Made by a program: the position numbers and the translations under genes. Source: Lindgomyces ingoldianus (Eukaryota; Ascomycota; Dothideomycetes; Pleosporales; Lindgomycetaceae). Taken from it: 64,000 nt of DNA. Position 1 is the first letter of the stretch; each line of letters starts with the position of its first letter. Under the pieces are notes generated by a model. It worked only from the letters and a program-made list of their open reading frames with translations. It made no database searches and was not told the origin of the DNA. The stretch is taken from positions 124,001 through 188,000 of the forward strand of contig NW_022985169.1 in NCBI RefSeq assembly GCF_010093535.1, in the 5' to 3' direction. This document shows, one piece after another, positions 34,517 through 46,639 of the stretch.

Positions 34517-37282
34517 TGGATTAGTTGATATTACCACAATGACAAGGCTTGATTGACGTACCTTTTCGGTAGAGGTGCTCTCTCCAACGCATAAACGGAC
34601 ACCGGCGGCAGATCTTTGCAGCGCTTGATGGCTAGGCTTGGTCACCGTGCTCAGGCAGATCTGTAGAAGTGCGGGGAATGGAGCAATGTGGGCTGAAATC
34701 TGGAGATGGTTCAAATCGCACAAATCCACTCGCCTTTATATCTCAAAAGTGGGTGGTTCTTGAATTCACCATCCTAGCCTGCTGTGGTCACCCAACTGAG
34801 GATATCGAAAGTGGAAAGCTGCACAGAACTTCGAGTCATTCCAGTCACACGAATCTCCTTCAGCGCGCCCGGCGGCGACCGTCACCCAGGAATTCGGACA
34901 AAGATTTCCTGGCCTAGAGATGACCTCAGCATTCAGATTCCGATCTTTCCACCTCGATCTTCGACTAGCATCTCCTAGGTCCCCAACTCTCGTCCTGTGC
35001 CTCTACAACCACGCACGATGGAACTTCCGGCCACATTATCGTTACAATAGGGAAACACAGCGACACGCATAATCTCTTCCGCAATCCCGTGTCCCTGCAA
35101 AAACAGCATACTCAGCGGGTTCGAGTTGGGTAGCCAGGAATCTCCAAGTGATGAAGAAAAAGTTATACATCAGATTTTTGAACGCCTTGCTCATGGCAAA
35201 CATTTGTTCCCTGCAACCACCTGCACAAGCCCCTTGCACCCATGTGTCTCTCCCACCTAGCTTGCCTGTCGTCGTGCGTGCTCTCGCCACTTCCCGTTGC
35301 CCCGCTGCCGGCCCGAGCTGGATACTGCCAAGCGTCGAGTTTTCTCCTTCAGCTTCCCTGCAGATGTTTCCTCGCAGATTTTTCCCTTCTGATTACCCAT
35401 GTCCTGCATTCCCACTGAAACCTGTTCCATGCCCCCATGAAGGGGCTTTTGTACGTTCTAGCAAATGTAGCACAGAGCTATGAATGAAAATATTGTGTGA
35501 ATACGTAGCGGACCACAGAGCCCATAGCGTGGTAGTAAATTCTTTCCATCACATTTTCTCATTCCACCTCCCTTAGCGCCTCATGCAAATCCCCTATAGG
35601 CTTGGAAGCCCCACCCGATTTTCCACATGGACACTGTTCCATGTACAAATCTATTTGTGGCACACGGTTCGCGGGCCTCTTCCTGAGACATGATGAAGAG
35701 CTGAAGAACTGGGTAGCGGAGGTGCTACATTCCATTCTCTATATAATCTGCATTAATGCTAGTGTCAGTGCTACCGCACTGAAGCTTTTGTGCCGACAAG
35801 GCGAAAGGTGAAAGACCCTACGCTCTAATTATTCACTTCACAGTGGAGCCATGCATCCGCATCCGCTTCTACCCATCTCCTTTCATTCGAGGCTGGCCAG
35901 CTAGATGTCCTGCATGAGTTTTCTCCGCACATCCCCTGGGTTCAACCGCTGAATCCCGCATCACGCAGACTGATTATTGGGGAACATCTGCAGATGTACA
36001 GAAGCTCTAACGCACCTAGCGGGGCTCAGCACAAAAACACCCCTTTTGCTTGCTAAGCATTCCTGCTCCCTGCCCACCTCGCACCAACGCTTCTGGAGAA
36101 CATACAGGTCAATCCTTGGGATCCTTCCAGACTCGCTACGTCCAATACCCCCAGCCCACAGACAGGTACAGCCAGTCTAGCACCGTCTCAGCTTCCAATC
36201 AATCCATGAAAAGAGACAGCAACACTACATATTCTACTACCGAGTACTCACATCAAAAGTCCCCGCGACAGCGTTCTCCCATACGTATGATATGCGACGA
36301 ATGGCTACATCTTTCACAAATTTTAGCTCGAAGGAAATAGGGGGCAGATTTTTCTCTTTAGATTGCTTAGCTAGCCTTTTTCTTGTCTTTTCGAAGGCTT
36401 GCCTGCCAGAGAGTCTCATTAGGACACCTAACGAAAATCCCACAGATCTGTGACCTGATGTCGCCGGGTTCTTTTCAGCGAGCATCATGTGGCGCCGTAA
36501 CCATCTATAACTTTCTCCACCCCAGCGCTCTCTAGCAGTTATGACAAGAATAACGAGTGCTGCTATCCACTTCTCATCCTATCCTGTACCATCCCACGGT
36601 GTTGCACCCTTAAAGAATAGACCCATAGTTTTAGTTGTAGAAAGCGTATATAGATATGAACCCTAGATAAAGAGGCTCAAGTAGAATCCTACAGGTATTG
36701 ACCAGATTCCCTTATCTACAGCAGGGCTCAGCTACAGGATTCTTTAAGATTTGTTATAGACTTAAATTTTGTAGTAAAGCTTGCACGCTGGTAAATAGAG
36801 AGTGCAGTCAAGGCAAATATGAAGCCGCCAATTCATTCCATCGCAGCCCCACTCATTCTCTCCCCAGCGGTTGCTGCACATCACCGCACCCCTAACCCCA
36901 TGCCCCCAGCCGTCGGAGCCAGCCCGCAATGCATGGCAGCGAATACGCATGTAGCACACGTGGTACACGAAAGCGAGTTACAAGGGATGTGATAAGTGTG
37001 GAGTGGAGCGAAGGAAAAGTTTCGGACGAATCATTTCACGGTGCGGCCGGAAAATTGCAGTAGAGATGTTTGGATGTGGAGACAGGGGTAATGGGGTGGG
37101 AATGGGAGTGGGGGTGAGAAAGAGAGGATATGGGGGGTCATGGATGGAACATATGTTGGTGTGGAGTGTATCTACAGTAACTTAGGTAGTTAATAATTAT
37201 GATTTACGACCCACAGCTTGGTCACTCGAGTCACTGATCGACACTCCAATCTCCTTCTCAAAAAACCCAAAGAATTATTGAT
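34517..37282. other. Long intergenic region, no convincing gene
   Basis: 2.8 kb with only short, overlapping frames and no motif on either strand. It contains the 3' flank of the coding-like block and ends at the 3' end of NOP4. Confidence 0.4.
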
Positions 37283-39613
37283 CTACACAGCCTTACCCGC
37301 CTTCTTCGCCCGTCTCACCATGCGTTTCTTCCGAATAATATTCGACCTCTGCGCGATCTTCCCATCCCTCGTCGGCATACTCGCATTAGCCTCCTTTCCC
37401 GCAGCCGCGCCTGTCCCCCGCGCTTTCGTACCCTTCCTCGAAACAGCAGACGCAGCAGCACTCGAGTCACGTTTTCGTTTACTTCCCTGTCTCTTCGAGT
37501 CGCTGCCTGCTGAGGCAGGTACAGATGTCGTGCCAGTACCACCATTGACGCCATCCACATTCCCCTTAGTCTTCTCTCTCGGGTGCTCTCGCGCTTTGGC
37601 CTCTTGGTCGCTGCGCCGATGAACTACGTTTGCATTCTCGATAGCGAACTCGACAATCAAACGTTTCTTCCTATCCTCCATTGCCTCTTTGGCCGCTTTC
37701 TTTGCCTTTGGCAACTCGCCCTTAACTCGGTAGTCCACAGCATGGCCGTTCAGCCAGCGCAGTCCCATCAGCGCGCTTCGGTGTGTGTAGTACTCGATGA
37801 AGCCGTATCCCCGACTTCGGCCAGCGCCGGTACCTTCAGCGACTTTACTGCCTTCGGGTGTCTCAAAGACGATTTTAGCTTGCTTGACGATGCCTTTACC
37901 GCGTTTCTTGCGCATCTTTTCGGCGACGAGCATGGCTTCTCCGCCGCGGAGACGCTCCTCCTTGGACAGCTTTTGCCGCTTGTCAGCTTTGACGTCTTCG
38001 GCGAAGCCAACAACAGCCCGGCGGGCGAGGGCCTTTAGGTCTTTGCTCGTGATACTTCGGGGAATGTTTCTGATGGATAATCGGGTTAAGCTAAGATGCA
38101 AGGAGGGATTACTCTGGATAAGCTGTTTCCGCTGCTTGGCGCTGGATTCTCTCAGTGTGATTTCCGATGGAGAGAGCTTCTGGTAGAGCGGCGAGTCTGT
38201 GGAGATGGTTCCCTCAGATAGAAGGTACAGTCGGCGTTTGTCTTTATCGCGAGTAAAGCGTGATGCAGCGCCCTCGGCAGTGAGACGTGCGGCCTCGCTT
38301 TTATCGACTGCGCGTGAGATATGTAAGATGCGACCGTCCATTGTGTACTTTCCCGTCGGGTCTGCATCTTCGTTCTCGAGGATCGAACGGGTGACAGTGA
38401 AGGTAGAGCCATCCTTTTCGGCAGTTGTCTTCTGAAGCTTCGTTCGTGGGATGCCCCTCAAGCAGCTGGTAGCGTCTTCTTCTTGCGCGAAACATACGAA
38501 CCCAGTGCCCCTAGGTCGTTCGGTTTCATGGTCGAGGACTACACGAGCGTAGCGGATGCGTCCGAACTGTTCGAAGTGTTCCTTCAAGCCTTCATCGTCG
38601 GCTGAGAAGGGAAGATTTCGGATGAAGAGTGTGTTGTTAGAGTCGGACTTTGGTTTTGTCGTTTCCGGTTCGATCTCCACACCACCATCCTCGCTGTCGG
38701 AGATGTCCTCGTAGTCGGCGTTGCTATCTCCTAAGTCGGATTCTTCGTCTGCTTCGCCATCCCCATCTTCAGCGTCTGATTCCATAATGAAATCCTTCTC
38801 AGGGGTTGCCGGCCCACCTGCCTGGTCAGTTGCATTCTCTTCCTGGGCAGTACTCTGAAGATTTTGCCACGCTTCCCTCTCCACTGCCCAATCAACAGCT
38901 AGTGTCCTGCCATCCACCTCCTTGCCATTGACCCCTGTAATTGCCTTCTCAGCATTCTGCCTCCCCCTCAAAAGAACAATGCCAAAGCCGTGGAGCAGCC
39001 CATCCGGCTTCTTTGGCAAAATAGCCTGTTTGATCTTGCCATAGCTCCGGAACAACACCGCCAATTGATCTGGCGTCCTTATGCTCCACGGTAGATTGCG
39101 AACAATTAGCTTTGGAGGATGGTTCTGCTGCTCCTTCCTCTCCTTCACTCGCGCTGCCTTCGCCTCAATAGAAGCGGCAGAGGGGATGCTCTTCTTGTGG
39201 CCCGGAACCTCAGAGTCCACGTCGCGATTGCGAGGCTCTGCAATCTCTATCCTTATTTTTCGTCCTTTTAATTGCGAGCCATCTAGCTCCTCTTTCGCCC
39301 TCTGGGCATCCTCGGCGTCGGCGAAGGTAACAAATCCATAGCCTTTACATTGCTTAGTCGCTGGGTCGAGGACAGCTAGGGCATGTTTAATTGGGTACGA
39401 CTCGGAGAAGTGCTCCGTGAGGTCTTCGGTAGTGACAGTCGCGGCTAGGGAGCGAACGAAGAGCGAGCGACGGTGTTGGAGGTCCTGTTTGGGAGCTGGA
39501 GGGCCTTCGGGAGTGGGTTCGACGACATCGGAGGGCTGTTCAGGCTCTCCAATCGCAGTTACGGCTTCTGAGCCATCTACAGAAAGGCGCTGGCGTTTTC
39601 TACGGGGTCCCAT
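37283..39613 (-). CDS. NOP4: Nucleolar RNA-binding protein Nop4 (RBM28-like), four RRMs
   Basis: Needed for processing of 27S pre-rRNA and assembly of the 60S subunit in the nucleolus. A single exon of 776 aa. RRM1 at about 50-125 (LFVRSLAATV...GYGFVTFAD), RRM2 at about 168-245 (LIVRNLPWSI...HGFGIVLLRG), RRM3 at about 328-435 (LFIRNLPFSADD...GTGFVCFAQ, with an insert of about 25 residues before its last strand) and RRM4 at about 510-660 (LSIRNIPRSI...SRGYGFIEYY, with a long basic insert). An acidic linker lies between RRM2 and RRM3 (about 278-320). The tail is rich in Lys and Arg (GSKRKRDSS, RKKRMVRRAKKAGKAV), a nucleolar-targeting type. Domain order and size match fungal Nop4. Start MGPRRKRQRLS is the first ATG. 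Confidence 0.93.
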   Translation of the reverse strand: MGPRRKRQRLSVDGSEAVTAIGEPEQPSDVVEPTPEGPPAPKQDLQHRRSLFVRSLAATVTTEDLTEHFSESYPIKHALAVLDPATKQCKGYGFVTFADAEDAQRAKEELDGSQLKGRKIRIEIAEPRNRDVDSEVPGHKKSIPSAASIEAKAARVKERKEQQNHPPKLIVRNLPWSIRTPDQLAVLFRSYGKIKQAILPKKPDGLLHGFGIVLLRGRQNAEKAITGVNGKEVDGRTLAVDWAVEREAWQNLQSTAQEENATDQAGGPATPEKDFIMESDAEDGDGEADEESDLGDSNADYEDISDSEDGGVEIEPETTKPKSDSNNTLFIRNLPFSADDEGLKEHFEQFGRIRYARVVLDHETERPRGTGFVCFAQEEDATSCLRGIPRTKLQKTTAEKDGSTFTVTRSILENEDADPTGKYTMDGRILHISRAVDKSEAARLTAEGAASRFTRDKDKRRLYLLSEGTISTDSPLYQKLSPSEITLRESSAKQRKQLIQSNPSLHLSLTRLSIRNIPRSITSKDLKALARRAVVGFAEDVKADKRQKLSKEERLRGGEAMLVAEKMRKKRGKGIVKQAKIVFETPEGSKVAEGTGAGRSRGYGFIEYYTHRSALMGLRWLNGHAVDYRVKGELPKAKKAAKEAMEDRKKRLIVEFAIENANVVHRRSDQEAKAREHPREKTKGNVDGVNGGTGTTSVPASAGSDSKRQGSKRKRDSSAAASAVSRKGTKARGTGAAAGKEANASMPTRDGKIAQRSNIIRKKRMVRRAKKAGKAV

Positions 39614-41029
39614 GGTTTATATAAAAAGTCGTTGATATTGACTGAAAATCGTCTTACAAAATTCTAGCGCTGCAAACCGAAATTTTCGAGGATCGGAAAA
39701 TCTTTTATCCAGACGCATCTTGGCAACTCCTCCAAACCTTTTCCAAACTGCCCCGAGCTTCACCATCCATCACGGTGAGCGATAACCTACGTTTCTGTTA
39801 GTAATATGTATTGGATTTGATTTCTGCGGCTAAGACACCCAATCTGTCCTTCATCCTAACTAAAAGTCCTTCACAAACTCCAGCCCTAGCTTCACAACTG
39901 TCGGACAGGTTACTTAGGGAAGTTTCAGTTTGCAATCTCTTATGGTGATGCTGTTTGTCGTACTGATCTTCGAACCGCCAGCTTGACGGAAGAAGTGAAA
40001 CCACCACCCGCATCGCAGAAGAAATGGTGCTTCTGGTTGGACATAGATCAGTTTGGCCGTGGTCAGCGGAAATGAACAACCCTGGCGTCTGGTATTGACG
40101 TCCCAGTATGGACGTAGTATTTATGGAGAAGTAGCTAGATGGAAAACTGTTGGTTTTATTCTCTATGAAATCTTGCGCTCACTGCAGAGAAGACGACGGG
40201 CTAGGAGCCGAATATAATCAGTGTGCTAGATTCCACTGCCTTTCTCTACTCCAAAGCACGCAGTCAAAGGGAAAGAGTATGTAAAAGACCTGCAAACTCA
40301 TATTCAATTTCAGCATTGCTTCCCGCGTCCCCTTACCATCTAGAGAATCATTTTTACAGCTCATAAATTCGGTGTCTCCGAGTGAGTGACTCAGCCGCTT
40401 CACGTAGTTACATCAGCATAAGTTATTGCTCCGACCCGAGATCGATGTCAAAACTACCCCTTCAAGCTAGTTTTTGCGAAGTTGCATATACGGTCTGTCC
40501 CTGATTCCGGGTAATATTAAGTCTGTCTGCGTAAGAATAATGTCAGGGGCTGCCTTGTAGGATGGAATTACCTGCTTTGGTGAAGGTCTCCAAAGGTGTG
40601 GACCTTGAAACCGTGAAGATATAGACCGTTCAGTTATGATTCAAGCCTCGATTTACCATTCTACGTCATTATATACATTTTTCTGAAGTTCTCTTACGGT
40701 CATATAACTTCACCCTAATCACGACTCGCGCCTACTTGTTCTTCAGTAGTTATCAAATGACCCGAATCAGTAAATGCGACATCTGCCGACAGTGCAAATT
40801 TAAAGCAAGTATCATATCGCATTAGAACTCTGTAAAATCCCCATACCGCAAATAATAATAAACAAAAATTTCCCCAATTCTGACCCACAGTGTGACGAGC
40901 ACCGTCTAAGATGCAGTCCATTCTTAAAAAAGAATTGGGCTTAGTATCGTAATAGGAAAGTGCCGAAATTCGTAAAGGAGAATTCGAAACTCGGAGAGGG
41001 TGCTATTGTTGTTGCTATACATGCCGACG
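39614..41029. other. Intergenic, no gene seen
   Basis: Promoter side of NOP4 on the left. Short frames only; the part at 40500-40930 is AT-rich. Confidence 0.4.
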
Positions 41030-42027
41030 AATAATCGCTGGGTATCTTATAGTCGCGGATTGACAGATTTGCTTGTGGCGAGGGGACCGCATGCCGATGA
41101 GGATGATTTAAGTCGATCGTTGTTTGATTCTTCACTTCCTCATGAGGTCAGACATCATCCGATTTATCATATGCTTGGATTCATGGTAAATGTTCTTCGA
41201 GTTCACCGAAGCCATTCTAAACGGAGCCGACTCCGCCTTCGACACCACAGAGTGACTATACTTCCTGCCTCCAGAGTATGCCACAGAATGCCTCGCCTTC
41301 TGTAGTGCATACAAAGCTATCATGCAGCAAGTGATCCGACTACCCCGACTCATGCGCATTGTTCGAGAAATACAGTAAGATTCCTACAACATTACTCTCA
41401 CGATGTCCGCGACTGCTCTCGCGGAGAAACTCTACGAAAGTAACCTTGACACACTCATTGCAGGTGCTCTCACTGCGGATATGCAGAGTGGACACCGACC
41501 ACGTCCTCCAATCTCGCAGTGTATTTTCCAGAGTCGCTGGCGTTTATATGGGTAAATTTACACGAGACATTAACGCGATACTGCTATTACCGAATCCTCA
41601 CCATTGGGCTTTGCATAACGCTTCCGGAAACCTTTCCGTTCTCACCATTCCTAGATACCGTGGCACTGGCTCAGGAGGAAGTGCGAGAAGCGGGTTTGAT
41701 TGTTATGCTAACGAAATACGCAGAACAACTGGTGGATACGATGCCATTGGGTTCTTTGATGATCCTTCTACCTCTGCAGCTGTCGTTGGGGGCTTGGTGG
41801 AGGCGTCAGAGGAGAGAAGAGGGAGAAAATGTGGGGAAGGAGGAGGGGGGCAGAGACGGATATGGAGATAAAGCGCGTTTTGTGAAGGAATGGGCGAGGT
41901 AGAAGTCGAATCAGATGCTAAGAGTTTGGAATGGGCTGAAGTTGTCAAAGGAGAGGTTAAAGGTGGAGACGGGCCTTTCGAGGGAGGACCGTTAATGGGG
42001 TGGATGAGGAGGAAGATTGCACCGGCA
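41030..42027 (+). pseudogene. Remnant resembling the C-terminal part of a fungal transcription factor
   Basis: Protein-like segments follow one another in shifting frames: HHPIYHMLGFM, FFEFTEAILNGADSAFDTTE then a stop, LPPEYATECLAFCSAYKAIMQ, LIAGALTADMQSGHRP, LPLQLSLGAWWRRQRRE, and a last piece ending MGWMRRKIAPA-stop at about 42027. The style is that of the C-terminal region of Zn2Cys6 regulators, where helices with Cys, Tyr and Trp occur in this order. No zinc cluster is found upstream. One in-frame stop and at least two frame changes mean it is broken, unless unseen introns repair it. The family call is recalled style and could be wrong. Confidence 0.4.
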
Positions 42028-42412
42028 TGAGGGAGAGGGAGGAAATTAAGTGTATTGGGAGTTGACATGACTGATGAGCTGGACGGTTTTGTGGAGATGT
42101 TATTGACTTAACACGAGTGCCCCAACAAAAGGTGAACTGGGATAGTTTTAAGTTTTAATACTCACGGTGCAATCAATGGTAAATGAGAATGACAACAAAA
42201 TTACGCCCTCAAGCAGCCTTGTCATGCTAGAAATGTGATGCAGAAGGGGTGATGCAGGTGGAGTTGCTCAGTTGGTGTTGCGCTTCGGCCAATGCTAAAG
42301 CGGCTTAGCGCGGGTAGTCGGCTAGTGGTTTTTCCGATCCAGAGCCCACAAACGAAATCGATTTCGACATCGACCCCATCGACAACAACTCGACGCCGCA
42401 GCATCCCTCAAA

Positions 42413-43575
42413 ATGAAGTACATGTACGTTGTTGCATACCCATTTCCCATCGGTTACAGTCCTTTTACCGCGAGAATTGGTTATTTGGGTTTGCGCACCC
42501 GGTCAACTGTCTTCTGCAAAACTTCGGATACGCTGCGGACCCAGCTGACAAGCTCGGTACAGACATTCAGAGGAACTGCTCGATATCCCCGAGGGGGTGA
42601 AGGTCTCCATTAAGACCAGGAATGTCGTTGTCGAAGGTACCGTTTCCCAATTGTTGAGACTAGCGAGCTTCATTGACTGATAGCTTTCCACCTCCAGGCC
42701 CTCGAGTAAGACCACCGCGATACCCTCCACGAACGGAATACTCACGATACTAGGGAAAACTGACAAAGTCACTCGGTCACTTGGCTGTCAGCTTCTCGCA
42801 CGTACGTCTGAACAGTGAAGAAACGCTGGAAATGTGGACTAAGGATTGCGCAGCCGAAGCAGAATGTCATCAAGATCGAGCTCCACCACGGATCCCGAAA
42901 GAGCGTCGCTACCCTTCGAACCGTCCGCACCATCATCGTACGTCTTCTTCACTGCCACGTCTAGATACCGGAAGTGAAGGCTCGAGTGGAACGGTTGGGC
43001 TAACATGGCGCAGAACAACTTGATCATTGGCGTCACCAAGGGATTCAAGTACAAGTAAGCGTAGAGCGAAGCGAATTTATGCACTTGTGGGCTAACGTGT
43101 ATTCATAGGATGCGATACGTCTATGCCCAGTACGCTCCTCCACTCCTGCTTCCGACCGCAGCCAATCCCAGGCTTTGCGATACGCTCGATCTAGGCAGGG
43201 CCAGGGTGAACAATACTAACCCTGAATCTAGTTTCCCCATCAACGTTAACCTCGAGAAGAACAAGGACACCGATTGCTGGGAAGTTGAGATCAGGAACTT
43301 TATCGGCGAGAAGATCGTCCGAAGGGTCAACATGCGGCCTGGTGTTGAGGTCGAGGCCTCCAAGAACGTCAAGGACGAGCTCCAGCTGAGCGGAAACGTA
43401 GGGAACATCTATTTCCCCTGTTGGAATACTACACTAACTCTCACCACAGAGCCTCGAGGACGTCTCCCAAAGTGCTGCCGATATCCAGCAAATCTGCAGA
43501 GTCCGCAATAAGGATATCCGAAAGTTCTTGGACGGTCTGTACGTGTCGGAGCGGGGCAATATTGTTGAGGATTAG
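42413..43575 (+). CDS. RPL9: 60S ribosomal protein uL6 (L9), nine exons
   Basis: Part of the large ribosomal subunit, near the GTPase-associated centre. Exons: 42413-42423, 42563-42636, 42698-42705, 42754-42801, 42854-42937, 43014-43054, 43109-43129, 43232-43397, 43450-43575. The product is 192 aa, matching the family (yeast 191). The joined protein reads [77 protein letters not shown], ending SERGNIVED. Exon 3 is only 8 nt and exon 1 only 11 nt. Without splicing the gene looks like scattered fragments. All introns are GT...AG; intron 7 has TACTAAC. High conservation makes this model secure. Confidence 0.95.
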
Positions 43576-44813
43576 GCGGTTACGGAGATGGAGATTACGG
43601 GTTTCTTTCACGGGCATATAAGCTTTTCTGCATTGTGGAATGCGACTGGGCGCCTTGGGGATAAGCTCTAAAACAGTTTCAATAAAACAATACCATGGGC
43701 TCAAGCACCTCAAAAATTCCACCCTTGGCTCAGCATGCGTGCTCCGTCTTGTTTTGCGCTGGCTGTATGTTCGCGCTCTTTGCCTCTTGCAAAAGTAATT
43801 TGAGGCCTGAGAACAATTCCTGCCGCATGGCGGATATGAGCTGATACAGATTCCTTGACTATATTATCGCATTCGTTGTCGCTACGATCTTCAGTTTGGT
43901 GGAGCCATGTACATACCATTAGCAGAGAGGAACTAAACTGATCATCGTCTGGCTGGATTTGAGGGTGTTAATACGATATATCTCGAATTAGCTTCACATT
44001 ATGCCGTGTGTGACCCAATGTGCAGAATGATGAATTGTCCAACAAGGTTATGCTTGGTCGGACAACCCATAACTTTACCCCCCGACTCCAGTCGCCACAT
44101 CTCCCATCTAACGGAGAATTATGCAACCGAAACACAAGCTGCAATGGCGATTAGGTCAATGCTGCAAGAGGCAGAATGGCCCCGCACGACGTTAACGCTT
44201 CTATCCCCACAAAGTCCGTACATCATCAGCACTTTTACCATCCCGCTTTCCAATCAACCCCATTAACGGCAGCAGGGTGAAACTACCGATGATCTAGTAT
44301 CCTACATAAAGGTAGTGACGGCCCAAGTGGCTGCCTCCTTTTCTGTTTGTCTAATTGCTTCCCTCTTGATCCCACACTGGTTTGATTATATAGCTACGTC
44401 AGTCCCGCGTCCCTATCCCTCGTCCTTTGTCCGGTCCTAACAATCTCGCAGAGATCTTGAGAAACATCAGGCCCGTTGCTTTAATAGAAGACATGTAATG
44501 TAATGTCCGATTAAGAGTGTTTTAGCTTGACGCTAACATACTGACTTAGATTAACAACACTGCGAATGGGGTATGCCTTGGCGAAGCGACCAGGCAAGAA
44601 AATTGCGTATGGGCGTCTGGATACCGCTGCTACGGCCAATAGAGATTTCAAGGTTGGCTTTTAGCTGTCGAATGAATTGAGAATTTGAACGGGAATGCAT
44701 AAGTTCACCCTTTATAAAGCACTCTAGTAAATACGTTTTGTTGATCCTTTTGCTAGTCACCTTGATATTTAATGCTGTCTCTGAATTGCAATTGGGTGAT
44801 TAAGTCCGGCCTC
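43576..44813. other. Intergenic, no gene seen
   Basis: Short frames without motifs between RPL9 and the DUF6914 gene; both end here (convergent). Confidence 0.4.
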
Positions 44814-45365
44814 CTACCCAACAACCTCTCTCCCGTCAAGTAAATCCAACATCGGCACCCCTACCTCCCCCTTCCAGCCCACACTCCACCTCCCCACCTC
44901 CTTCTTCCTCTCCACGTATTCTAGTGCCTTCTTTTGAATCCCCTCCCACTCCCCCAATTCAGCTACTGCTCCATGCACCCCCAGCTCCTCTAGCGCAGCT
45001 CGAACCCACGTCAAACAAGTGAACGATTGCGCTTTCGCTTGATTCGGGTCATCGATCTGGTAAACCGGCACTGCTTCAAGGATCCTTTCAAGTGCATCTG
45101 GGGACGTAACTTTAGCTACAACGATACGGACTAGTAGACGTTGTTCAAGCTGGATATCCGAGATGGCAAGACGCTCGTAGCGCCATGGCTGTGTGAGCTC
45201 GCCGGAGATATTTTGAAGCGTGTTTTTGACGTGATGTTTTGTGGCCGAATTGGCCTGCTGTTTTTTGGTGCTTTTTGGAGAAATTAAGAGCGCGTAGTGG
45301 TAAGTTCCAGGGTGCTTCGACCGCGCGTAGAGAGCGAGCTGGAGACGGGGTTTGTTGCGAGGCAT
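44814..45365 (-). CDS. DUF6914 family protein, 183 aa, intact
   Basis: A single-exon frame. The start PRLQLALYARSKHPGTYHYA followed by LLISPK, the central TKHHVKNTLQ, and TWVRAALEEL with a C-terminal VPMLDLLDGREVVG follow the pattern I recall for the fungal DUF6914 family; function is unknown. The conserved Cys-x-x-Trp-Val (CLTWVRAALEEL) and the N-terminal Tyr-Ala-Arg core might form a small hydrolase-like or binding fold, but nothing supports a reaction. No signal peptide. A ruined paralogue lies 600 bp upstream in the divergent direction. The family name rests on memory of similar fungal proteins. Confidence 0.75.
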   Translation of the reverse strand: MPRNKPRLQLALYARSKHPGTYHYALLISPKSTKKQQANSATKHHVKNTLQNISGELTQPWRYERLAISDIQLEQRLLVRIVVAKVTSPDALERILEAVPVYQIDDPNQAKAQSFTCLTWVRAALEELGVHGAVAELGEWEGIQKKALEYVERKKEVGRWSVGWKGEVGVPMLDLLDGREVVG

Positions 45366-45966
45366 GGTTTCTAATAGTTTGGAGATTAACGGGGGAGGCG
45401 CAGCTGATTATATTGAATGACGATAGTTTAAGAGAATCGGCGGCTCTGCGAGGCTTTTTCGTTTGATAGTTAGTTGTACGAAGCAGTCTAGAAGCGTGTA
45501 ATGGCAGGCTCTCGCTGGCGATTAACGTGATGGAGATTATATATTTAGGATGGGGGAGGTATGGATGATGGTCTGAGTGACGATGCGGTCGTCTTTTATT
45601 TGTCCTTGCGACGCAGCCCGCGCTTTGTGGAACAAGCGAATCGCCTCGCAACCTCGCCATTTTGAAGATTAAACAAAATCCGCAAAATCGAATCGCTCCA
45701 TATTAGGTAGAGTAAATATCCAACTAAAGTTTTAAATGTATATTTAAATCGAATGCTGTATATTCGGTCATTATCAAGTGACAAAAATGAAACAATAAGC
45801 CAACACACAGCGAAGAAACCCTTTCTAGAAAGACCATCTATTCCCAAATACCGACCTCAAACACGTTCTGATTGTTAATTAGATCTGTATGTGGAGAGTG
45901 GCTCTAGAGACAGGATCTAGCTAACGGCGTTAACAGAACCCTTTCAACTTCTCTTCACTAGCTACA
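45366..45966. other. Divergent intergenic region between DUF6914 gene and its broken paralogue
   Basis: No gene seen. The right half (about 45660-45830) is AT-rich. Confidence 0.4.
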
Positions 45967-46499
45967 ATGGCTGCCTCTAACAAAGACTGCATCTATGTCG
46001 CTATATACGCTCGTGGCGGGCAGGACCCCAACACCTACCACTAGGCCATTATTATAGGGCCTAAGAACGAAGTCGAAGGCGGAAGGGGTTTTCGATACCA
46101 CACAAGACGGAGACTCGATCCACCGAGGCCTGGGCGCCATGTATAGCATTATGAGGCACTAGATATCCCCTGGCACAAACCAGTATGCTACTAGCGCGGG
46201 TCAGGATTGGAAAGGCTGTAGATGGGGCCCAGTTGGCCGAGACGCTTGCTGAAGTACCCCTTGTACAGGATAATCCAGCGTGGACCTGCCGCATCTGGGT
46301 CAGGGATGCAATTGCGGCGTTGGAAGCTGATAGGAAGAGTTTAGGAACAAGGGTAACGGATTGGCAGAGGATTGAGCAAACCTCGAATATCTATATCGCG
46401 CAAAAGCGACAACAGAGGCGATATGATGGGTCGGGGACATGGAGGGCTAGTACCGTGCCGACATATGATCTGCTGGAGGAGAAGGAGGTTATCCCCTGA
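45967..46499 (+). pseudogene. DUF6914 paralogue, disrupted
   Basis: Begins with ATG and KDCIYVAIYARGGQDPNTYH, matching the start of the intact neighbour (YARSKHPGTYHYA). The next codon is TAG (46042-46044) where the family has Trp or Tyr (TGG to TAG is a G-to-A change). After GPKNEVEGGRGFRYH the frame shifts, runs through QDGDSIHRGLGAMYSIMRH to a second TAG (46160-46162), and then returns to the first of these frames near 46180 for CRIWVRDAIAALEAD and the family-type end VPTYDLLEEKEVIP (stop 46499). At least two stops and two frame shifts. The last 104 codons are still open, so decay is recent or incomplete. Confidence 0.75.
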
Positions 46500-46639
46500 G
46501 GTGCACCGATATCCGCACAATAGACTAGACTCATTTCTGATTCTGGTTCATAGGTTGCACTGGAGAAACTTTAGTCTGAGGAGAAATGCTACTCCTAGGT
46601 CGTTCGAAAGAATTAGAGGAATATACAAAGCAAGTATGA

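Noticed and set aside
37218..37622. Plus-strand frames of 134 to 151 codons over 37.2-38.0 kb
   Set aside because: Antisense to the Nop4 coding region, which has four clear RRMs.
42413..43575. uL6 (RPL9) locus first seen as a frameshifted pseudogene
   Set aside because: Nine exons join in phase to a complete 192-aa protein.
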